Shown piece after piece: positions 20,709-25,298 of a DNA stretch of 25,298 nt. Below the pieces are notes generated by a model. The model was not told the DNA's origin and ran no database searches. It worked only from the letters and a program-made list of their open reading frames with translations. Position 1 is the first letter of the stretch. Each line of letters opens with the position of its first letter. A program made the position numbers and the translations under genes. The stretch comes from a virus. The stretch is from IMG/VR virus record IMGVR_UViG_3300031608_000694, positions 1 through 25,298 of that record. The stretch is one strand, 5' to 3'.

Positions 20709-21375
20709 TTGCTGGCTCTCCTACTACTGAAGAACGTTCTAGTGCTAGCCAATACTTAGTATCACCTTTGCTACTTTCTAAGAACATAAACTTCTTTTGA
20801 GAAAGGATAACTGTATATCCTCCAGGGATAACCTTGAAGTTTTCAACAGCTAGTCTAGCGTCAAACTTAACTTCGGTTGTACCTATAACCTGCCTAAAGG
20901 AATTAGACTTAGGTGTACTAGGGTCGCCTACTTTCATTATAACTTCACTACCGTCACCAACAATGCTTAACATAGGAGCTGCTGTAATAGCTGCTGCCTT
21001 CATTATCATGTCAATGTCATCTTTAGTTAAGTCGAATTGAAAAAAGTTATCTACTTCAATACTCTTATCAGGAGCGCTAACAATAATGTTAGGGTCTGCA
21101 TAATAGTATTCAAAAACAGAAGTGCCTTTTGTAACCTTGAGACTTTCATCACCAAAGTTTACGTCTGTATCTTCCATTAAAGTTAAGAGAGGAAGCAAGC
21201 CATTTAAATCATAGATTGCAAATTCTCTGGGGAAACTTTCTGTAATTTCTGCACGGGCAAAGATATTTTTGCCTGTTGAAATAGTAGAAAGGGTACTACC
21301 TTCTCGAACTAAGATGTTCGTGTTAATAGTAGCGAAGTTCTTGAGTGTGTCAAGAGTGTCTTTGCTTAGTTTCAT
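20701..21375 (-). CDS. 45: Sliding clamp, gp45
   Basis: The protein has 224 residues, close to T4 gp45 (228). The start MKLSKDTLDTLKNFATIN is nearly that of T4; the ATG at 21375 follows GGAG at 6 bases, whereas the in-frame ATG 12 bases earlier overlaps that site. Conserved pieces include EFAIYDLNGLL and the C-terminal PGGYTVILSQKKFMFLE. The trimeric ring tethers the polymerase and in T4 is also the mobile activator of late transcription. It carries both an early and a late promoter upstream. Confidence 0.95.
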   Translation of the reverse strand: MKLSKDTLDTLKNFATINTNILVREGSTLSTISTGKNIFARAEITESFPREFAIYDLNGLLPLLTLMEDTDVNFGDESLKVTKGTSVFEYYYADPNIIVSAPDKSIEVDNFFQFDLTKDDIDMIMKAAAITAAPMLSIVGDGSEVIMKVGDPSTPKSNSFRQVIGTTEVKFDARLAVENFKVIPGGYTVILSQKKFMFLESSKGDTKYWLALERSSVVGEPANG

Positions 21376-21402
21376 AATATACTCCATATTTGTATTTACT
21401 AT

Positions 21403-21417
21403 ATCGTATTATACGAT
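21403..21417. promoter_or_regulatory. Palindrome over the gp45 -10 box (candidate operator)
   Basis: On the minus strand ATCGTAT-A-ATACGAT, a perfect 7-bp inverted repeat with one central base, covers the whole TATAAT. A dimeric repressor there would block polymerase. Confidence 0.45.
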
Positions 21418-21436
21418 CTATTATAGTATAAGTCAA
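21408..21436 (-). promoter_or_regulatory. Early sigma-70-like promoter, replication operon
   Basis: TTGACT (21431-21436), a 17-base spacer and a consensus TATAAT (21408-21413), about 33 bases before the gp45 start. The spacer lacks the GGT/AGAG pattern of the other four. Confidence 0.85.
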
Positions 21437-21485
21437 TGTATTGTAGGACCAAACGATGTAATCTTTTGTTCTAACTATACACTAT

Positions 21486-21493
21486 TATTTATA
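21486..21493 (-). promoter_or_regulatory. T4-type late promoter, gp45
   Basis: A perfect TATAAATA in the 14-base form TATAAATAATAGTG, also found before Hsp20. It lies about 110 bases upstream of the gp45 start, beyond the early promoter. Confidence 0.65.
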
Positions 21494-21499
21494 CACACA

Positions 21500-21519
21500 T
21501 TCCTTAATTTACGAAGGAA
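21500..21519 (-). terminator. Weak hairpin after the SGNH-like gene
   Basis: A 6-bp inverted repeat TTCCTT/AAGGAA with an 8-base loop lies 17 bases after the stop codon. There is no T-run, so termination is doubtful. Confidence 0.25.
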
Positions 21520-21535
21520 AGGTTACCTTACGGGG

Positions 21536-22519
21536 CTATAACCTCTTTACATGAAGCCAGAACTTGTGCATAATTTTGCGGGCTAACTGCTCATGCTGTT
21601 CTATACCAGCGTGAAATAAGTCTCTGCCTACTTCATCTAGTTCAACACCCTTTGCGGGATTGCATGTTGTCATAGGAATAACTATTGTATCCCTTACCTC
21701 GTCTCGTCTTTCCTCATAGGACATAGAACTATTGAAATGTCCTACTGATAAACCTGGTCCGTTTGCGAATGTTAATATGTCCTGCGGGCTAGTAATGTTA
21801 TCCTGGCCTTGTAAGTAGTTAAGAGGCGTGATATCACTCTGGAGTCCTGTGTATATCCAAGTTAAAGGTACTTGTAATAACTCACATAAATCTATTACGT
21901 TTTTATAAAACAGCCGATGCTGGCCTTCAGGAATGCTAGCTTCTTCAAAGGCTCTATGGAAGGTGAATTCTTTACCAGCTGCTGGCATCATAGATCCAGC
22001 GTAATCAATGTTAATGATTTTGTTATTTTCTGATAACGCAAATGTTCCTGTAGGGTTCTCTACAAGATGCAATATTATTTTTGAGGGAGGGTTAACCCAT
22101 CTTTTAGATAGTTCTAATAGGTTATTACATATAAACTCTGGCCTGTCTCCAAAGATGCTCATATTGTATTGGGGTATGTCTGTATATTTCTCTAGAAGAT
22201 TAGGAACTATTTTGTCTGTAGGAATGCCTGGTCCTAATCCGAAACAGGCCGACTCAAACAACCACCACTCTTTGTTGCTACTTACTTCCTCGATCTCTTT
22301 ATTATTTCTGAAACCTAAAGAGTCAAAAGTGTAATCTATTTCTTCTAGTTCTCGAGGGTGTAGTTTTTGTGCATGATCAACCCATTGCTTTGATTCGTGT
22401 AGCATATATTTGTAAGGTACATTAGGCTCTACATCAAATGATATAAGGCCATGATAACCTAACTTTAATTTTCTTACAGGGGCGTCACGTTCTGATGGTG
22501 AATCGTATTGTTCATTCAT
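21536..22519 (-). CDS. SGNH-hydrolase-like protein
   Basis: The protein has 327 residues from the ATG at 22519, which overlaps the crotonase-like stop; an earlier in-frame ATG lies 27 bases inside that gene. FDSLGFRN (65-72) is typical of phage SGNH/GDSL-like proteins, and FESACFGLGPGIP (88-100) takes the place of the block-I GDSxxxGxG segment. The last block, GRDLFHAGIEQHEQLA, has the D-x-x-H pair. Where block I normally has the Ser nucleophile the alignment by eye gives Cys 92, so activity is uncertain. Relatives remove acyl or acetyl groups from lipids or polysaccharides. Confidence 0.65.
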   Translation of the reverse strand: MNEQYDSPSERDAPVRKLKLGYHGLISFDVEPNVPYKYMLHESKQWVDHAQKLHPRELEEIDYTFDSLGFRNNKEIEEVSSNKEWWLFESACFGLGPGIPTDKIVPNLLEKYTDIPQYNMSIFGDRPEFICNNLLELSKRWVNPPSKIILHLVENPTGTFALSENNKIINIDYAGSMMPAAGKEFTFHRAFEEASIPEGQHRLFYKNVIDLCELLQVPLTWIYTGLQSDITPLNYLQGQDNITSPQDILTFANGPGLSVGHFNSSMSYEERRDEVRDTIVIPMTTCNPAKGVELDEVGRDLFHAGIEQHEQLARKIMHKFWLHVKRL

Positions 22520-23270
22520 TTTTAAATTCAGGTTCTCTTTTCTCAAGGAAAGCTGTAACGCCTTCCTCTATGTCTTTAGAGTCTAGGCATAAGTCCTTAG
22601 CCCACAATGCAAAGTCAATGGCTTCGTCTTTATGTGAGTTGACTGTATGCCACACTGCTCCCTTTGTTCCTCTTAGAGCAATGGGTGCTATTGTATTGGC
22701 AATTTTATGAGCGTATGCTAATGCTTGTTCTTCTGCATCGCCATCACACACCTTAGTACAGAGTCCTACTTTATCTAACCACTCTACATCATGTATGTCG
22801 CCCATCATAAATTCCATTGTTCTATTGTGGCCAATTCTTTGAGCGAATTTAACTTGCATTGTGACTGCGTTGAATCCTAGTTTAACTTCTGGGCATGCTA
22901 TCTTTAGCCGCTTATCTGCGAATACAAAATCACTACCTAGCATAAGCCCTACGCCCTCGCCAATGCAGAAACCTTTTATAGCAGATACAATAGGCTTGGG
23001 TGTAACCATATCAATATCTGTTATTATGTTTCCCCACCCTGCTTTTAGTCCTTCAATAATATTCTGAAGCTCGAAGCCTCCTGTGAAGTTCCTATCATTT
23101 CCTGACTTGATAAGCAAAACCCTAGAGTCATCCTCACGGAATTCTACTAGGGCATCGTTGTAGCCTTGATAAAAAGGCCTGTCTATTAAATTGAGTGGTC
23201 CAACACCATTGATGGTTAGGACGGCGACATGGTTGTCAAGTTCGTACGTTATTCTTTCACCAAAATTCAT
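22512..23270 (-). CDS. Enoyl-CoA hydratase/isomerase-like (crotonase) protein
   Basis: The protein has 252 residues, full length for a single crotonase domain. NFTGGFELQ (61-69) is the first oxyanion-hole segment, and AIKGFCIGEGVGLMLGSDFVFAD (97-119) the second, followed by CPEVKLGFNAV, AQRIGHNRTMEFMMGD and the C-terminal SKDIEEGVTAFLEKREPEF. Of the two acid residues of classical hydratases, Glu 128 (PE) is present, but the other (Glu in GGGCE) is Gly 108. The family handles CoA thioesters (hydration, isomerisation, hydrolysis, decarboxylation), so a function other than beta-oxidation hydration is likely. AGGA precedes the start. It is tightly packed with phage genes. Confidence 0.88.
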   Translation of the reverse strand: MNFGERITYELDNHVAVLTINGVGPLNLIDRPFYQGYNDALVEFREDDSRVLLIKSGNDRNFTGGFELQNIIEGLKAGWGNIITDIDMVTPKPIVSAIKGFCIGEGVGLMLGSDFVFADKRLKIACPEVKLGFNAVTMQVKFAQRIGHNRTMEFMMGDIHDVEWLDKVGLCTKVCDGDAEEQALAYAHKIANTIAPIALRGTKGAVWHTVNSHKDEAIDFALWAKDLCLDSKDIEEGVTAFLEKREPEFKNE

Positions 23271-23287
23271 AATGTAATCCTACTGTT

Positions 23288-23614
23288 CTAGAAGTTAGCT
23301 ATGCTATCCCCATCTGAATCTGTAATAACACATGTACAACCAGCTGCAACGGCTGCGTCCTTCCAACTTGTTTTGACACTAGCTTCATCTGCTAATGCGT
23401 CGACTTCTGCTTTCGCTGTGTTGTAAGTTGCTTTGTCTGCTGATGTTAATGTAACTGTTGTAACCAAACCGTCTTGTACATAAGCCTTAACGACTCCTGC
23501 ATCTGTATAGATGGTATCACTAGCTGCTTTGTTAGTACCAGAAAAGTCTGAGATCAAAGGCAAGGCTGTGCCTGCGTCGGGTTGTGTTAATACCATTGTT
23601 ACTGTATAAGCCAT
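23288..23614 (-). CDS. Unknown late-expressed protein
   Basis: The protein has 108 residues, ATG after GGAG at an 8-base gap, with a perfect late promoter 35 bases upstream. It is rich in Thr, Ala, Asp and Val and lacks Arg, a composition typical of virion or tail-fibre accessory proteins. AYTVTMVLTQPDAGTALPLI begins with beta strands, a helical stretch lies in the middle (ADKATYNTAKAEVDALADEA), and the end has GCTCVITDSDGDSI with two Cys and an acidic loop. I infer a structural role from the promoter and composition only. Confidence 0.65.
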   Translation of the reverse strand: MAYTVTMVLTQPDAGTALPLISDFSGTNKAASDTIYTDAGVVKAYVQDGLVTTVTLTSADKATYNTAKAEVDALADEASVKTSWKDAAVAAGCTCVITDSDGDSIANF

Positions 23615-23648
23615 TTACTATTCTCCAAATTAGTTTGTTCGTGTCTTA

Positions 23649-23656
23649 TATTTATA
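23649..23656 (-). promoter_or_regulatory. T4-type late promoter
   Basis: A perfect TATAAATA, 35 bases before the Thr/Ala-rich gene starting at 23614 and just past the stop of the DUF3310-like gene. Confidence 0.65.
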
Positions 23657-23661
23657 AGAAT

Positions 23662-23970
23662 TTAATCGTCTAAATAATGTTTTACTGAATTTTTATCGTG
23701 TTCTGAGAGTGCTATTATACCGTAGTGTAACACCTTCAATAGATCTTTTCTATGGTCCTCTTGTGAACCTTTTTTGCCGTATCGTTGTGCATACTTTAGG
23801 ATGTTTCCAATTGTAAATCCTATTCCATGTCCACAATCACTAATGAATTCTGTAGATTGAAATTTGTTTCTGCTATAATGCCCTAAGTAAGTGGCGTCGA
23901 TATACGATTGGAGCTCTGTAATCAGAGCCCCTTCGTCGAACTTATAGTCTGGTGTCTTAACTTTCGCCAT
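23662..23970 (-). CDS. DUF3310-like phage protein
   Basis: The protein has 102 residues. GFTIGNILKYAQRYGKKG (51-68) and DLLKVLHYGIIAL (76-88) form the GFxxGNxxKYxxRxxxK ... DLxKAxxY pattern of the DUF3310 family, found in many phages and often called a nucleotide-kinase-like or SaV-like protein without proof. The start overlaps the ATPase stop by 14 bases with GGAG 10 bases before it. The usual N-terminal H-Y core is represented only loosely by HYSR. The biochemical role is unknown. Confidence 0.8.
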   Translation of the reverse strand: MAKVKTPDYKFDEGALITELQSYIDATYLGHYSRNKFQSTEFISDCGHGIGFTIGNILKYAQRYGKKGSQEDHRKDLLKVLHYGIIALSEHDKNSVKHYLDD

Positions 23971-25141
23971 CGCTATGTATCTCCTGTTCTGTTTCCAAAT
24001 CCACTTCAGCTAACTCTACTGAAGGGTCTACCTTGGCGTACAAATCTATGAACGCCTCTTTGGTGTCTTCATCGAACCTGTTAACACATAGTTGAACAGC
24101 CTTTTGCTTGTCTTTAAACACCGCAAATGCGTTAACAATGTGCTCCAGTCTACGAGTACTAATTAACTCGTCGATGGCACCTTCGTAATATGTCTTACGA
24201 ATTACATCACTCCAAGTAACAAGGTGTGTCGCGAAGTCTTCATCAACATTGTTGACTCTTTCCATCTTCTTGATCACTATCTTTTTCTCGGTAGCCATTG
24301 TAGGGTACTCCTGTTCGACTGTGATCGCAAACCTTTCGAGGAATGCTTCGTCGAGTATGTTGGCAGATATAAATTTGCCATCATCTGAACCTCGACCCTT
24401 AGTATTGGCGGTTGCCACTAAGTTAAATCCAGGAACAGGAGTTACGGTTTCGCCTGTCTTCTTGTTGAAATAGGGCTTCCCCTCAAGGATGGCTTGTAAG
24501 CACATCAACTTGTTTGAACCCCTATCGACTTCATCAAGAATGAGAACAGCGCCCCGCTTCATCGCGGTGAGGACGGGCCCTTCTCGGTAGACGACGTTAC
24601 CGTCAACTAAAGTATTACCACCGATCAAATCGTCCTCATCGGTTTCAATACTGATATTTACTCTTATCGCTTCACGCTTTAAGTTAGCACACACCTGTTC
24701 AACCATTGTAGTCTTACCATTGCCACTTAGGCCTGATATGAATATTGGGTAGAACATGCTAGTACTAAGAACTGTTTTCAAGTCCTTGTAAAAACCAAAT
24801 GGTATGAAAGTAGCATCCTTATTTGGAATAAGATTGTCTACTTCTACAGCTAGTTTAGCTTGAACAAGAGTCCTAGGAGCCTGGGTTTCTACCACGGCCA
24901 TTGGAACTTGCTGGGGCTGTGCAATGGGCTGTGCCTCTGCAACGCTACCACCAAACATGCTGGTTAAATTATAAATCCCTCTGTCAATTTTGACTTCAGG
25001 CTTTCCGTTCACTAACCATGCTGGGAAACCAAGTCCTATGGACGTGGCTACTTCGATGATTTGTTTACGGGTAAAAACTCCTGTGCCATTGTCCTGGCTC
25101 TGGAGTGTGTTTATTAAGTTTTCTCTATCAATTGCTTTCAT
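23957..25141 (-). CDS. CobS/MoxR-like AAA+ ATPase
   Basis: The protein has 394 residues. The N-terminal 60 residues look like a small helical DNA-binding-type domain (FTRKQIIEVATSIGLGFPAWL), followed by a Pro/Gln/Ala-rich linker (about 68-90). The AAA+ core has Walker A GLSGNGKT (137-144), ETDEDDLIGG (CobS/MoxR-type insert), Walker B VLILDEVD (199-206), sensor 1 LVATANT and an arginine-finger region ending LDEAFLERF. CobS inserts cobalt into corrin rings, but phage copies are found without CobT/CobN; a MoxR-style protein-remodelling role is equally likely. It is first in its operon, driven by the early promoter at 25188-25216. Confidence 0.85.
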   Translation of the reverse strand: MKAIDRENLINTLQSQDNGTGVFTRKQIIEVATSIGLGFPAWLVNGKPEVKIDRGIYNLTSMFGGSVAEAQPIAQPQQVPMAVVETQAPRTLVQAKLAVEVDNLIPNKDATFIPFGFYKDLKTVLSTSMFYPIFISGLSGNGKTTMVEQVCANLKREAIRVNISIETDEDDLIGGNTLVDGNVVYREGPVLTAMKRGAVLILDEVDRGSNKLMCLQAILEGKPYFNKKTGETVTPVPGFNLVATANTKGRGSDDGKFISANILDEAFLERFAITVEQEYPTMATEKKIVIKKMERVNNVDEDFATHLVTWSDVIRKTYYEGAIDELISTRRLEHIVNAFAVFKDKQKAVQLCVNRFDEDTKEAFIDLYAKVDPSVELAEVDLETEQEIHSDGES

Positions 25142-25178
25142 TTTATAGTCCTCACTAATTTATGTTGTTTCTTCATTT

Positions 25179-25246
25179 TATACCGTTATTATGCACTCTA
25201 TGGAACCTTAAGTCAAGCATTCTTTTGAATTCTTTTGAAATCTTTT
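25179..25246 (-). repeat. Promoter repeat, copy 2
   Basis: This copy shares with 7087-7154 a 21-base block at the -10 region (25179-25199), the -35 block and the A-rich upstream block (25229-25246). The upstream part contains an extra tandem copy of ATTCTTTTGA (plus-strand sense). Confidence 0.75.
25188..25216 (-). promoter_or_regulatory. Early sigma-70-like promoter, CobS/MoxR operon
   Basis: TTGACT (25211-25216), a 17-base spacer with GGTTCC and AGAG, and CATAAT (25188-25193). A-rich upstream sequence suggests an UP element. Confidence 0.8.
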
Positions 25247-25271
25247 TAGGGTCTATGGCAGGGGCTAATCT

Positions 25272-25293
25272 AGGGTATGCCTTAGTATACCCT
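25272..25293. other. Short hairpin at the right edge
   Basis: A 7-bp inverted repeat AGGGTAT/ATACCCT with an 8-base loop. No T-run follows on the minus strand before the window ends; it could be part of a terminator of a gene outside the window. Confidence 0.25.
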
Positions 25294-25298
25294 TGGGT

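Noticed and set aside
25272-25293. Edge hairpin as a terminator
   Set aside because: No T-run within the window; listed only as a hairpin with low confidence.
1-25298. Integrase, attachment site, insertion sequence, CRISPR array or toxin-antitoxin pair
   Set aside because: None seen. The ribbon-helix-helix gene lacks a toxin-like partner; its neighbour is a membrane protein coupled to gp62.

Overview
The window is a piece of a T4-like, lytic, tailed-phage (myovirus) genome, most like the T4 relatives that infect marine bacteria. The evidence is a syntenic T4 replication core on one strand, TATAAATA late promoters, overlapping spanin genes and A+T-rich sequence, together with accessory genes common in marine T4-like phages (Hsp20, radical SAM, CobS/MoxR-like ATPase, 2-oxoglutarate oxygenase, peroxiredoxin, EF-hand membrane protein). 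The host cannot be named from the sequence. No photosynthesis gene is present. Every gene I support lies on the minus strand, packed with ATGA or TAATG overlaps, so transcription runs from high to low coordinates.

Layout in transcription order. (1) 25298-21536: an early promoter and a CobS/MoxR-like AAA+ ATPase, a DUF3310-like protein, a late-promoter gene of unknown function, an enoyl-CoA hydratase-like protein (very unusual for a phage) and an SGNH-hydrolase-like protein. (2) 21500-17679: the replication operon, with sliding clamp gp45, a small acidic protein, peroxiredoxin, clamp loader gp44, a ribbon-helix-helix protein, a small membrane protein, clamp loader gp62 and the translational repressor RegA. 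(3) 17728-15132: radical SAM enzyme, Hsp20, a protein of unknown function and a thermonuclease-like nuclease. (4) 15128-9111: DNA polymerase gp43, a small membrane protein, a short UDP-glucose-dehydrogenase-like protein, UvsX recombinase, a small zinc-ribbon-like protein and replicative helicase gp41. (5) 9130-5602: mainly unknown proteins, an EF-hand membrane protein and a 2OG-Fe(II) oxygenase-like protein, with two early promoters and a terminator-like hairpin. (6) 5697-2700: structured leader and tRNA-Thr(UGU), small unknown genes, a TagD-like cytidylyltransferase and a family 2 glycosyltransferase. (7) 2704-1: a late module with a His-rich ligase-fold protein, a nucleotidyltransferase and a lysis cassette (small membrane protein, i-spanin, o-spanin cut by the window edge).

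Two promoter classes are visible. Four to five sigma-70-like early promoters have 17-bp spacers, and four of them share internal elements (GGT and AGAG) in the spacer. Eight perfect TATAAATA late promoters precede the lysis/head-type genes, Hsp20, regA, gp45 and others. The most interesting biology is a candidate head-packaged ligase-like protein with a T4-style capsid-targeting N-terminus, the crotonase-like gene, and several very small genes hidden in apparent gaps: zinc ribbon, ribbon-helix-helix, two small membrane peptides and an acidic protein. No integrase, IS element or CRISPR array was seen. No stretch longer than about 250 bases is free of genes.
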